NCBI RefSeq assembly: GCF_037392515.1
Contig: NC_090290.1
Span: forward strand, 56,060,753 to 56,124,752
Direction of reading: 5' to 3'
Length of the DNA: 64,000 nucleotides
From: Haliotis asinina
Taxonomy: Eukaryota > Mollusca > Gastropoda > Lepetellida > Haliotidae
Shown here: positions 1 through 10,824 of the stretch, piece by piece
Numbering within the stretch: position 1 is the first letter of the stretch
Layout: each line of letters begins with the position of its first letter
Notes under the pieces: generated by a model
Told to the model about the DNA's origin: nothing
Database searches by the model: none
Seen by the model: only the letters and a program-made list of their open reading frames with translations
Position numbers and translations under genes: made by a program

Positions 1-184
1 TACTGTTCCGTTAGTTCGCTGTAACCGTTGTTTAATCCATCCCCATAAAATTCTTCGTATACCATACTGTTCATTACTGACAAAGAACCGTCATCCACCG
101 CACCAGACAAGACAGGAATCGGGTTCTTGCTAGCACTGAATTGGGGAAACTCAACAACGTGGTAAATATTCAGAAATGAAATAC

Positions 185-1146
185 CTTCGGCGATATAGTC
201 GTGTACGGTGGCGTTGATCTGTTCGGCATGCCACTGGTCCTCTTCATTGTCTGGGTACAGACCGAACTGCTTCCCCAGGTAACGGCATATTACAGGTGTT
301 TGGGAAAGTTCGAAGTTGCCTGAAACATTAATTAGATGGAACATACAGGTACACTGAATGTACTGGTATAGGTGGGCGGTTTATGTAGGTACAAGGAATA
401 TGCAGTTACAAATATCAACAAGGTATAGTAAACATATGCTTGGGTGGATTATGCATGTACAGCTGTAGTATACAGGTGGGTGGATTATACAAGGATTTTA
501 CAGGTATACTGAATGTACAGGTGAAGATGCAGGTAGACTTAACATTTGATTATCGGAAAATGCAGGTAAATTGAACCTGTGGGTAATTGACATTGGTCGA
601 CCTTGAGCTTGGGGTTACGTCGATATTGGGCTTACTTTGACACACAGATTACTTAGACACAGGGCTTGCTTTGAGACACAGATTACTTCGACACAGGGCT
701 TGTTTTGAGACACAGATTTCTTCGACACGGGGCCTGCTTTGAGACACAGATTTCTTCGACACAGGGCTTACTTTCAGACACAGATTTTTTCGACACCGGG
801 CTTATTTTGAGACACAGATTAGTTCGACATACGGTCTACTTTGAGATAGAGTTACTTCGACACAGGACTTACATTGAGATAAAGGTTACATCCAAATACG
901 GCATAGTTTACACGAGATACCACTTTGTTAAAATCAAGTAGAGATACCTTTCTTTAACAACGGGACAGCAAGAGCTGGGTATCCGGTCCACTTTTGGTCA
1001 GCCTGTTTGAACATCTCCATTATGCCTTCAGATATATCCTTGAAAGGGACACCAGCTTCGATGAAGAGGAGGCGGACAAACTCCCCCCGCCCTGGTCCCA
1101 CATACTGTCCTGACCAGTAGTACAACTCGTAACCATCGCTCGACAT
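185..1146 (-). CDS. glutathione S-transferase, tandem copy A (5' part, runs off the left edge)
   Basis: This is a cytosolic GST, which conjugates glutathione to electrophiles. Two coding exons are visible: exon 1 at 948-1146 and exon 2 at 185-319. Exon 1 encodes the start of the thioredoxin-like domain (MSSDGYELYYW, then GRGEFVRLLF), with an early Tyr as the likely catalytic residue. Exon 2 carries the glutathione-binding LSQTPVICRYLG stretch and the start of the helical domain (ending HDYIAEG). Both introns are phase 1 with GT/AG ends (donor AAAG|GTATCT, acceptor TTTCAG|GC). The ATG at 1146 is preceded in frame by GTG AAG; the same ATG is conserved in copies B and C. The remaining two exons should lie left of base 1. 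No lesion is seen. The GST identity is firm; the class is not settled from sequence alone. Confidence 0.9.
340..905. repeat. intron 1 repeat arrays of GST copy A
   Basis: Between exons 1 and 2 there is a loose array of TGTACAGGTA-like units (about 340-560) and then about eight units of roughly 33 bp built on GGGCTTACTTTGAGACACAG (about 600-880). The open frame at 705-941 is a by-product of the second array. Related arrays occupy the same intron of copies B and C. Confidence 0.7.
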
Positions 1147-1349
1147 CTTCACCGACTGTCTATGCTTGTACCTGGATGTTCACTGGACATTTAACCGAGG
1201 AATAGAACCCGGCTTTAAGCAGTGGTTTGATGGTGGTGGACTGAATTGAAAGACTATTTTATTCACTCATACCTTAGATCCCCCGCTTTCCATACTGAAC
1301 AAAGTTAAGGATCATGAAGTACCGCAGAGGGTTCGACTATTTATACCCA

Positions 1350-1795
1350 CTCCGATCAACTTTTGGATATTTTACGTGCGCTTTGCGACCGGGTGTACAA
1401 TATGCACACGGTATAAAACATCCAGAGTTGTGTCCCTTTAATACTTCCGCTAACCAGCTGCCGGGTCGTACCCCGACTGTCTTCACGATATGTACTATTA
1501 ATACAGGTCTGTGCACACTCTGGCTTGTTTATGACACACAAGACTTTTTACCGGAGTCTAACGCGTGTGATATACAATGTATGAACATATACAATCCTGA
1601 CCTACATATTCAAGTAAGCAGATTCCAAACCACAGTTTATAATCAGCGCTGTCTAATGCTGTGCTGACCAGGAAAATGCTAAACTATCAAACGAAGACAA
1701 ATCGTAGTTCTAGTGCCTAGGTTAAGACACTATGAGTTACGTACCTTCCCTGGCTTCGAGGTATTGAAAGTCATGTGATCTATCACGTGACACGT
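1350..1795 (-). promoter_or_regulatory. conserved upstream block of GST copy A with TCACGTGA palindrome
   Basis: About 400 bp beginning TTTTGGATATTTTACGTGCGC is conserved upstream of all three GST starts (here, about 9090-9545 for B, about 18540-19600 for C). It ends with an E-box-type palindrome TCACGTGA at 1783-1790, which is also present, twice, upstream of B. The open frame at 1314-1667 lies inside the block but is not kept open in B or C, so I do not call it a gene. A regulatory role is inferred only from conservation of the duplicated block; shared ancestry alone could explain it. Confidence 0.4.
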
Positions 1796-1799
1796 TTGA

Positions 1800-2300
1800 A
1801 ATATGCTGCGTCGTCGAGAGTGAGCCGTGTGTTTAGTGAGATGAGCTCACACCGGTACCGATTAAACACTTGCCGTAGGGTGTGAATCCGCCTATTTCAG
1901 AGCAGGTCAGCAGGAGAAAACTACCCTGGTGACAACATACCCTCTCCAGTACAGGTCGCAGCGCGCAAAGGGAACCACAAGACACCACATGGTATTTTCC
2001 TATTGAAGCAGATGATCCAATCAGCCAATCAAAATCCTCAATGTTATAGCAAAGATTCCCACTAAAAGGGAATGCACGTCATATGCATATTCATCAACCT
2101 GGCCTCCACAGAGAACAGGTAAAGAGAATATCATGAATAGTACTCTTAGCTTACCCATGCAGGAGAAACGTTTTGTTTAACATTTTAACTTTAACTTTTT
2201 CAGTTAAAAAAACATGAAATACGTGAAAACGTCACTGCTATGAATGTGCGTTGTATGGAAGTGTTCGATCAACAACCATTTAACATTGGACTCAAAAGCT
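1800..2300. other. intergenic spacer between GST copies A and B
   Basis: No gene, RNA or recognisable element was seen here. The next unit's 3' flank, homologous with the flank of copy C at about 12540, begins near 2290. Confidence 0.5.
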
Positions 2301-2319
2301 ATTTGACTATTTTGCAAAA

Positions 2320-2325
2320 TTTATT
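2320..2325 (-). terminator. candidate polyadenylation signal of GST copy B
   Basis: On the minus strand this reads AATAAA inside TTAATAAATTTT, about 520 bases past the stop of copy B. The same hexamer and its surroundings recur at 12569-12574, about 520 bases past the stop position of copy C, so the element travelled with the gene unit. Confidence 0.5.
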
Positions 2326-2842
2326 AATAGCAGTAGTAAAAGCATAAAACTAACATATTCTGTCAAACAGAATTCATACTATTATGTTGCTGGAAAACAA
2401 CATCAACTCCCCGATCCGAATGTAAAGATTTCATTGATGTCTGAATATTGGCATTTGATTGGTTCACGTGATCTTGAGAACAGACATAGGATCACACAGA
2501 AAGAATACAATGGAAACAGGTTGTGCGAGTGAATACATCAGTTCAATCAAACGTCCTCTTTCTATAAACTTGCGGAGATCAGTTTTAACTCATTTGTAAA
2601 AGCAGGCTAAATATATATGTTTATATGATATATTCCTTGTAATCAGTACCAGTCGGGTTGTTTTGGGGTTTGTTTTTTTTTGGTTTTTTTTTGTTGTTGT
2701 TGTTTTTTGTTTTTTGTTTTCTTATGAGTCCTGCGTCAGGATCAGTTCCATATGGCTTCGGCTGGCTCATCTGGACAATGCCTAACACGGAACTCCTACA
2801 AGCACTGGCAGCAGCCGTTATATAGGGCTAACATAGGTCTCT

Positions 2843-5800
2843 CTACATCATACTATTGCCCGAAAATGGAAGACACTTGTCCGATTTGAAGTATGCGGCT
2901 AGATTTGGTCTCGCTTCCATTCTATCCTTGAAGGCCTTCACCAAAGGGGCGTAATCTACTGCGGCCCAGGCTTCAGGGAACTGTGCAGCCGTCGCCCTCA
3001 GCACGTGGAGAAGACCAAGGTCAGCATAGGTCACCTTGCCCCCTACAACATACCTGAAACAAACAAAATGCAGTTGGTGTCTAAAATAGATTTCATTTGT
3101 TTGTGTTTGCTGCTTAACACAGAAACGTAACGACGGCAGGTAGATAAAGGCGTCTTCACCAAACAATCATCCATATGGTAAGTATCGACCCAGAGATAGA
3201 TGGCAATAAGTCTGGCAGTCCAATGTGTTGTTTAAGGGCGTACTCATCATTATCCTACCTACAAGCTCAGCCTACCTACAGCCCAGAAATATCCAAGCCT
3301 GAACAGGACCTCTGCATTTTGTCTTTTATGTTTGATATTCCGGCGGCTTAGAATAGCCCCAGCAACGTGGGCTGGTGGTGTAAGACGACATTGTTAGTTT
3401 AGTTGTAAGCCGCACTCAGCAATATTCAAGCAATATGACGTCAGTAAATAATCGAGTCTGGACCAGACAATCCAGTGATCAACATTACGATCTACACAAC
3501 TTGGCAACGACATCGAGTCCTATCTCGTTAATCGCCTGTTACGACAAACATGTAAGATCAATTCTAACTTCTCTGGGATCAAAGCCATTTTGAATAGTAT
3601 TCAAGTCAGACAGCATTGTCAGAGGAAGTTGTAAGAATCGTCCAAGCGTGATGCAATTCTTTGAGCTTACCACATTATGGAAACCCACGCATGCTGTCAA
3701 ACTAAGACAAACATGACACTCTGTGCCGGCTATGGCTATAACTGCCCAGCCTCTGTATCCAATCTGTATACGCAACTCTGTGGTATATGTCGATATACAT
3801 TATAACATAATTTACTCAGGGAATACCTATTTATATTGCTAACCCAATTTGTCATCAAAGTACCAGCATCGTTGATGCAAACTCTTACCTATTCCCGCCG
3901 TCGTTAGCTGCCAGAATCTTCTCAAAATGCTTCATAAACTTGGGGAGTCTCTCAGCCAGGAATCGGTCAATATATGGCTGTGTTTCCTTCTCTTGTCCGA
4001 AGTAGGAGGCGAAGTGATTGATGCCATGGAAGGCAAGGCGACCTGGAAACAGTCATATAGTTACAGATGTAGTAGTGGCTGCAACAGAAGCAGTAGTGGC
4101 AGTAGCAGTAAGTTTTAGTTTTATCCAGCTGTATGGCGGCGATCTGTAAAACAATGGAGTCTGGACGAGACAATCCAGTGATCAACAGCATGAGCATCGA
4201 TCATGAGTTGGGTAGGTCGTTGACTGTATGATCTGGCGGTGTTGCCTCTTTCTAAAAGTGTGGGTTCGAATCCAGGATAAGTCTGTAACAAAACATGTAG
4301 TCAAATCTGTACTTTACTAAGAACATATACTCTAAAAGTTAACATGTTATATCTAGGAACTAACTCATCTAACATATGTCGTTTTTGACATCACTTTTTC
4401 TCATTAAAGTACAGATTCTAGAACACTTTGGAGTTAGGTCTCATCAAGGAAAGCATTAGAGCGTCTGACACATTCGATTTCACGGTGAGTAACACAACAC
4501 AAAGCAACAATTTAGCAGAGTAAAATTTCCTGCATTGGATCTTCTGCGATTCCTGTGTCAGTTCCTGCAGATTTTGACCATGAGGATCTCTATGTGGAAC
4601 TCGGCGTCCTAGATATGTTCATATCGCTTCATATGATGGCCATGGTAATCGATCGATGGGCGATGACGACGAGAATGGTGGGTTCTAGCGATGTCATCGA
4701 TGAATAGGACGACTGGCAAGGGGGATGATTATCAAAATGTATAGAACGGCGGCGTTAGCGAGTATTTCCTGTTCAAGGGATGACCATGGCGAGTTCAAGG
4801 TGTTTTAATGAGATTCAGTTGCAGTCAGTGGAATCTCAACGCAACAACACCATCAAGAATAGGTTTAGTTCTATGGATCCCCTTCTGAGCCTAGATTTCG
4901 AAGCCTCTTAGCGCTAAGATAGTCATACGTGCCATAAATTAACATTACCTTACGACCATCTTAGCGCTAAGAGAGCTTCGAAACTCTTGGCCCTGGTGAT
5001 GCGATCATTACAACAAACTACATATTTGACGACAGCCGTCGGTAACGTGTAAGGACCACTGAAACTTGCGACATGTTCTCGTGTTGCAGGGTTTGGGAGC
5101 CTTCACAATTTGCGCTTGAACGTCTGACTGAATGACTTACCGTCATGCAGACAAGAGGCCCGCACTCTGTGATGACTTCTTTGTGATGAATGGACGCCTG
5201 ATTGAACGACTTACCGTCAGACTAGATGCCCATTCTTTGTGATGAATGAAAGTCTCACTGAGTGACTTACCGTCAGACTAGATACTGGTTCTCTGTGATG
5301 AATGAAATGAAAGTCTCACTGAATGACTTACCGCCAGATTAGAGGCCCATTCTCTGTGATGAATTAACGCCTGATTGAATGACTTACCCTCAGACTAGAT
5401 GCCCATTCTTTGTGATGAATGAAAGTCTCACTGAGTGACTTACCGTCAGACTAGATACCGGTTCTCTGTGATGAATGAGAGTCTCACTGAATGACTTACC
5501 ACCAGATTAGAGGCCCATTCTCTGTGATGAATGAACGACTGATTGAATGACTTACCCTCAGACTAGATGCCCATTCTTTGTGATGAATGAAAGTCTCACT
5601 GAGTGACTTACCGTCAGACTAGATACCGGTTCTCTGTGATGAATGAGAGTCTCACTGAATGACTTACCGCCAGATTAGAGGCCCATTCTCTGTGATGAAT
5701 GAACGCCTGATTGAATGACTTGCCCTCAGACTAGATGCCCATTCTTTGTGATGAATGAAAGTCTCACTGAGTGACTTACCGTCAGACTAGATACCGGTTC

Positions 5801-7272
5801 TCTGTGATGAATGAGAGTCTCACTGAATGACTTACCGCCAGATTAGAGGCCCATTCTCTGTGATGAATGAACGTCTGACTGAACGACTTACCTGTAGACC
5901 AAACGCCTTTTCTCAACTGCCGGCGCAGTTCTGCATAGCTCATGGGATTGCTCTTGTCAGATAAATACGGTAATCACGGTCGTCCGCCTTCGAGGTCTTG
6001 GGTTATTATTTAATTGTACGGTGTCCACGTGCTTCTTCGACTAACGTGTCGACTTATGTTCTGATTCTGGTACCGATGTTGCGACTGCACATCCCCATGA
6101 ATGCCAGTTACTTGCGATCGTGTATTCTTTCTTGTTTTCGGTCACGCGAAAGTGTTTGAGAAGTCGCTGAAAGGCGTTTACGCTCAGTAATTCCAGACAG
6201 ACAGTGTCATACGAACGTTCGACCCTTATGTTCATAATGACCGTAAAATATGTTTATATCCAACCCAAAGACACAGCTTATAACCTTCCTCATAACCATA
6301 GTTGGTCACACGCATTTCGACTAAAATGTAAAGAAAGTGCCCGGGAAAAAAACAAGTGTTCGTAATATCTCTCAGTTCCTTCCAAACGATGTTTAATCCA
6401 TCCCCATAAATTACTTTGTATACCATACTGTTCACTATTTACAGAGAACCGTCATTCATCGCATCCGACAAGACACGAATCGGATTCTTGATAGCACTGA
6501 ATTGGGGGGAACTCAACAACGTGATAAATATTTAGAAATGAAATACCTTCGGCGATGTAGTCGTGTACGGTGACGTTGATCTGTTCGGCATGCCACTGGT
6601 CCTCTTCATTGTCTGGGAACAGACCGAACTGCTTCCCCAGGTAACGGCATATTACAGGTGTTTGGGAAAGCTCGAAGTTGCCTGAAACATTAGATGAAGT
6701 ATATAGAGGTAAACTGATTGTACAGGTAGGGTCATGGTGGAATGTGTAGGTACAGGGATTATTACAATATCGAAATAGACTTACTTTGAGAAAGAGGTTA
6801 CCCCGATATAGGGCTTACTTTGAGATAGAGGTTACACAGATATAAGACTTGCTTTGAGAAAGAGGTTACATCCATTTAGGGATTACATCGACATAGGGAC
6901 TACATCGATATAAAACGTCCTTTGAGAAAGAGGTTACATCGATATATCGATTACATCGATATAAGGCTTGCTTTGAGAAATCTCTTTGAAATAAGTTACA
7001 TCGATAATGGAGTTACTTTGATATAGCATAGTTTACACGAGATACCATTTTGATTAAACACAAGTGGAGATACCTTTCTTTAACAACGGGACAGCAAGAG
7101 CTGGGTATCCGGTCCACTTTTGGTCAGCCTGCTTGAACATCTCCATTATGCCTTCAGATATATCCTTGAAAGGGACACCAGCTTCGATGAAGAGGAGGCG
7201 GACAAACTCCCCCCGCCCTGGTCCCACATACTGTCCTGACCAGTAGTACAACTCGTAACCATCGCTCGACAT
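2843..7272 (-). CDS. glutathione S-transferase, tandem copy B (complete)
   Basis: A complete four-exon gene: exon 1 7074-7272 (199 nt), exon 2 6547-6681 (135), exon 3 3889-4042 (154), exon 4 2843-3053 (211), giving 699 nt or 232 aa plus stop. Intron phases are 1, 1 and 2, all GT/AG (exon 3 donor AATAG|GTAAGA, exon 4 acceptor TTTCAG|GTATG). Residues 1-70 plus exon 2 form the thioredoxin-like domain with the LSQTPVICRYLG glutathione-site stretch. Exon 3 opens GRLAFHGINHFASYFGQEKE and exon 4 carries VTYADLGLLHVLRATAAQFP and the C-terminal SGNSMM. The length suits a cytosolic GST. This is the only copy shown whole and without a lesion, so it is the likely functional one. Introns hold SINEs, a MITE and two minisatellites. 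GST is certain; the class is unassigned. Confidence 0.93.
3389..3552 (+). repeat. abalone dispersed repeat, diverged copy in GST B intron 3
   Basis: It contains GCCGCACTCAGCAATATTC and GGACCAGACAATCCAGTGATC, core words of the 270-bp repeat seen whole at 10553-10824, and ends in the CGCCTGTTACGACAAACAT segment. The middle is shortened. Confidence 0.65.
4108..4204 (+). repeat. abalone dispersed repeat, partial copy
   Basis: It keeps the TTTAGTTTTA start, GGCGGCGATCTGTAAA and the CAATCCAGTGATCAACA core, and stops after the GAGCATCGAT word. It lies next to the SINE that follows and has a matching partner in copy C at 14709-14795, so it predates the duplication. Confidence 0.65.
4206..4440 (+). 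repeat. tRNA-headed SINE, second family
   Basis: The head resembles a tRNA, with a B-box-like GTGGGTTCGAATCCAGGAT, followed by a body with GTACTTTACTAAG. Related copies are at about 14950-15190 and 61511-61700. Members at 4206 and 14950 sit at equivalent places in GST copies B and C. Confidence 0.6.
4895..4984. mobile_element. short foldback element (MITE-like)
   Basis: A hairpin of about 90 bp with arms TTCGAAGCCTCTTAGCGCTA and the near-complement ending CTAAGAGAGCTTCGAA, around an AT-rich centre. There is no coding capacity. No equivalent was seen in copy C, so it probably inserted after the duplication. Confidence 0.55.
5125..5900. repeat. intron 2 minisatellite of GST copy B, about 14 units with splice-donor-like core
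   Basis: Units of about 53-60 bp each contain TGACTTACC or a close variant; on the gene's strand this reads GGTAAGTCA, near the 5' splice-site consensus. By eye I count 14 units, one with ACTTGCC instead. From about 5380 they follow a three-unit order (CTC, GTC and GCC/ACC variants after the core), a higher-order repeat of about 170 bp. The matching intron of copy C has three units (15745-15890). Confidence 0.8.
6715..7030. repeat. intron 1 minisatellite of GST copy B
   Basis: Irregular units of roughly 30-35 bp alternate CTTACTTTGAGAAAGAGGTT and ACATCGATATAGG-like words. They correspond to the arrays in intron 1 of copies A and C but differ in unit order and number. Confidence 0.65.
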
Positions 7273-7859
7273 CTTCACCGGCTGTCTGTGCTTGTACCTG
7301 GATGTTCACTGGACACTTAACCGTGGACGAATGCGTGTGTGCGTGCTGCGCGCGTGCGGGGTTTGGTGTCTTGGTAGTGGTAGGCTGAATTGAACTCGTT
7401 ATAACTCGTTTATTCATTAGGTCTCCCACTTTCCACACTTTACGGAGTTTGGGATCTTGAAAAATCTAGCTCACTCAATATGAAACTGGGTCGCCACAAC
7501 GAATTGAAGAACGTACATTCTAAAAGATATTCACCTGTTCTAACATTTCCGTAGTAGTAACACGCTCACAACTCGAACTTGACTCCAAGACAAACTCCGA
7601 ACACACATAGTGGTTTATGGGATAAAATTCAATAGCACATCCATTCATTATAACGATAGCAGTACAACGGTGCAATAAGGCAAGCACGTATTGCACGTTC
7701 ATTTCCGTATTGCGTGGCTGTCGTATCTACTTTTTCAGGGTCCTTCCGTTAACATCTAAATTTAGGATTCCTTACTCATTATACCACAGATATTGCCATT
7801 TTAACGAGATGAAAAAGTTGAAGATGGTTTGTGACAGATATTCTTTTTCAGTTCTCTCG

Positions 7860-7950
7860 TGATCAGAGCCTGAAAACCCGACCCCGTTAGTGGCCTCTTA
7901 TGACAAGCATGGGTTACTGAAGGCCAGTATTCGAAGCCGCACCTTCATGA
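7860..7950 (+). repeat. abalone dispersed repeat, 3' fragment
   Basis: It contains GACCCCGTTAGTGGCCTCTT, GACAAGCATGGGTTACTGAA and CACCTTCATGAG, matching the end of the 270-bp repeat. The 5' two thirds are missing. Confidence 0.55.
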
Positions 7951-8061
7951 GTGTCTGTACATGTACATGTACATAATGTTTTACAATCTATAAACACAGC
8001 ACAACACCTTGACTCAGAAGTATTTCAAAAATTTCAAATCCGGTCTTTTTTATTTGTTATC

Positions 8062-8854
8062 TATACTATCCCCCAAAAGAAACGCATGGACCAGAAATCT
8101 GTGTATTTTCAAACATTTATAACTCGTCAACAAATACACTTTAGTGCATATTTGTTTCCACCAGTTTAGAAGAAGGTAATGTCTTTATAACCACGTTTAG
8201 ATAACGGCGACGTTGAGCGCGATGGTGACGACGTAGCACGACCCCGACGTCGGGTTTCCTGGCCCTCAGACCAGTCTCTTCAACCTGTTCGAATTCCATA
8301 CAGTTTGACAGGATATCCTTTGACATCCAGGCACTCTACTGCTATACTCTCATCCGTGGTAGTACGATCACGCTAATGTAGTACCCGGATGTACTGATCA
8401 TGGGCTACAGTGGTAACTCAAGGTCTGCCTGTACGAGGACGATCACTTGGCAACAGAAGATTAGTAAGTCCAGCATGCATTCATTTAATGACGTTATTTC
8501 GTGTCGCAGAGTCAAGACGTGGTGCAGTGATCTGACGTTGAAAGTCCTTCTTAAAAACGAATGCCAATTTCTGAAAGTATTCTGGATTTTTAACGCCAGT
8601 TTGGCACACTTCCAACTGGAAGAAGATTTCTGTTGCGTTGTGGCGATGATTTTCTAATCTTTGAACGAAATTCAAATCTCATCAAAATAAAAAAAATTCA
8701 GATAATATCGAATTGTTACTATGCAATTATAAATAATCATGTTATCAACACGTTTGTTGAAGATTATGACTAGTGTTTGAACACAATAGGTAATTAATAT
8801 TTTTTTTTTAAAAAATACAAATCGCCTATGCCTTTCTTTTGGGGTTATAGTATA
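8062..8854. mobile_element. candidate non-autonomous TIR element, 793 bp
   Basis: The left end (TATACTATCCCCCAAAAGAA) and the reverse complement of the right end (TATACTATAACCCCAAAAGA) match over about 28 bp with a few differences. Between them there is no recognisable transposase. TA-rich ends suggest the Tc1/mariner superfamily. No counterpart was seen in copies A or C, so it is probably a late insertion upstream of GST B. Confidence 0.45.
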
Positions 8855-9084
8855 TGATTTAGTTACACAGATATCAAAGCTATTTAACATGACCAAATAG
8901 GACGACAAAGTGAAATAGAGCTTGCTTGATCAGCAGATTTTTGCCCTGTTAGGATAAATTATAAAAAGGCCAAACAACAATAGACATCCTACTCACAGTG
9001 TTGGCTGAGAGAGCAACAGCCTTGATGAGAACTGACTTCAGTGCAGCATTTGAAATCGTTCTCATACTGTAGGTTCTGTTGAAC

Positions 9085-9545
9085 ACTGATGATCATTTGG
9101 ATATTTTACGTGCGCTTTCCGACATGATCCGTTTTCGCGTGCGATGTAAAACACCCAGAGTTGTGTCCCTCTAATACTTCCGCGTCACCTGGTGCCCGGT
9201 CGAATTCCCAAACTCTTCACGATATATAGTGTTAATACAAATCTGTGAATACTAGGGCTTTTTTAATGACGCACAAGGCTTTTAGCGTAAGTCTATTTGT
9301 GTGATATACAATACATGAACATATGCAATACTGACCTACATATATGTTCTAGTCAACAAACGTCCAAACAGCATATAATCAGTTCTGTCTAATGCTACGC
9401 TGAACAGCTAAATATAAAACAATCCAAGGATGGCAAGTCATAGTGACCAGGTTAAGATGTTATAAATTACATACCTTCTGCTGGCTTTATCGGCACTTCG
9501 TGAAATAGAATATATGTCACGTGACACTTCTGCGTCACGTGACGC
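9085..9545 (-). promoter_or_regulatory. conserved upstream block of GST copy B with two TCACGTGA palindromes
   Basis: It corresponds to the block at 1350-1795. It includes one copy of the segment (about 9330-9390) that is repeated 13 times in copy C. Palindromes TCACGTGA are at 9517-9524 and 9535-9542. It lies about 1.8-2.3 kb from the B start codon because of inserted DNA. Regulatory function is inferred, not shown. Confidence 0.35.
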
Positions 9546-9584
9546 GTTTGAAAAGCGCTATGTCATCGCGGGTGAGCTTGTTGT

Positions 9585-9785
9585 CAGGGGGGGATATAGC
9601 TTTTTGAGAAAATGCGGTGGGTGCACAGTTCTGAAAGGGATAAAAGTTAATTTTACCCATTTTCCCGAGAGTTTCCATGGCCATCAGGACAAAACGGAAG
9701 GGGGGGGGGGGGGGGGGAATCACGCTCCCCACCACCACACCCCTACCCACCCACCCACACCCTCTCTGGGTCCGCCTATGGCTGT
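9585..9785. mobile_element. short non-coding element with TCCGCCTATG end, copy 1
   Basis: It starts GGGGGATATAGCTTTTTGAG and ends GGGTCCGCCTATG. Similar ends are at 12843-13087, 29128-29310 and, in part, 10150-10200 and 39603-39660. It holds a run of about 18 G residues near 9700. Opposing frames here are long only because of low complexity. Confidence 0.45.
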
Positions 9786-9924
9786 GTTTACACGTATAAA
9801 CATAACCATAGTAGCTCTTGAGGCAATACATGCTGCAGTCGGGTATGTGCAAAGAACAGAAATGTTTGATCTGGTGTCTAGATTCCACATCTGAATCTCT
9901 GGTCTCCCTGAGGCTACTTTTCAA

Positions 9925-10550
9925 CTTGTTCCTATCAAAAGTTATGTATATTCAGAGATACATTAAGCATTTGTCTCTTTGATCAATAGCCGTTTTCAAA
10001 TGGGACTGGCGCGTTCTTGCCACAGCAAATGAATACTCACAAGTAAGCACGTCAGTGGCTATAGCTCGGGAAAACCATATTCAAGAAAGACAGAGATGAA
10101 TATGATGTGGGTCAACCGGCAATTGGAGTGATTCAGTGATCGTGTGAATGTGTAGGGGTCCTGCACACACCCACACACCCTCCTCTAGATCCGCCTATGA
10201 TATGGCTCTCCCGACAATGCGTTTTTAGATAATCTATGTAACTATAAATATTGTGATATATTCATTATGTGAAATCTTACGATCCAGTTGAATTTGTCGT
10301 GGAGAAAAGTCCAGAACACACAAACTAGCTTCCTACTCAAACACCGACTCATTTACCATTATCAGGAATTTTCAAAGGGAGCACCGAACACACAAACACA
10401 ACACCGCCCTCAGAGAGAGCCGTCAACGGTGCTGAATTATTTTGTATCCAAATTTACTTGTACGAAGGCCGTTAACTGTATAAACAAGAAGTGAAACACG
10501 CCAAATACAGAAGTACAAGAGACACCGGAACTGTTTCAATAGATGAACAG
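9925..10550. other. spacer between GST B upstream block and next repeat
   Basis: Apart from a partial TCCGCCTATGA-ended element at about 10150-10200, I see no gene or element here. Confidence 0.4.
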
Positions 10551-10552
10551 AC

Positions 10553-10824
10553 ATGCTGAGTGAGTGAGTTTAGTTTTACGCCGCACTCAGCAATATTCCA
10601 GCTACATGGCGGCGGTCTGAAAATAATCGAGTCTGGAACAGACAATCCAGTGATAAACAACATGAACATCGATCTGCGCAATTGGGAACCGATGAAAAGT
10701 GTCAACCAAGTCAGTGAGCTTGACCACCCGATCCCGTTAGTCGCCTCTTACGACAAGCACAATCACCTTTTATGGCAAACATGGGTTGCTGAAGGCCTAT
10801 TCTACCCCGGGACTTTCACGGGTC
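10553..10824 (+). repeat. abalone 270-bp dispersed repeat, near-complete reference copy
   Basis: It starts GAGTGAGTGAGTTTAGTTTT, passes ACGCCGCACTCAGCAATATT, GGAACAGACAATCCAGTG, GATCTGCGCAATTGGGAACC and CCCGATCCCGTTAGTCGCC, and ends TACCCCGGGACTTTCACGGG. I recognise this sequence as abundant in abalone loci. The open frame across it is incidental. On the reverse strand its start forms the same CTCACTCACTC-ending tail seen on the tRNA SINEs. Confidence 0.85.

Noticed and set aside
1314-1667. 117-codon open frame upstream of GST A
   Set aside because: The homologous sequence upstream of B and C is not open, so the frame is not conserved as protein.
5125-5900. CRISPR-like array
   Set aside because: Units are contiguous with no unique spacers, the genome is eukaryotic, and the array is an intronic minisatellite.
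9514-9924. Opposed frames of 126 and 129 codons with poly-Gly or poly-Pro
   Set aside because: They span a poly-G run and a non-coding element; no homology is visible.
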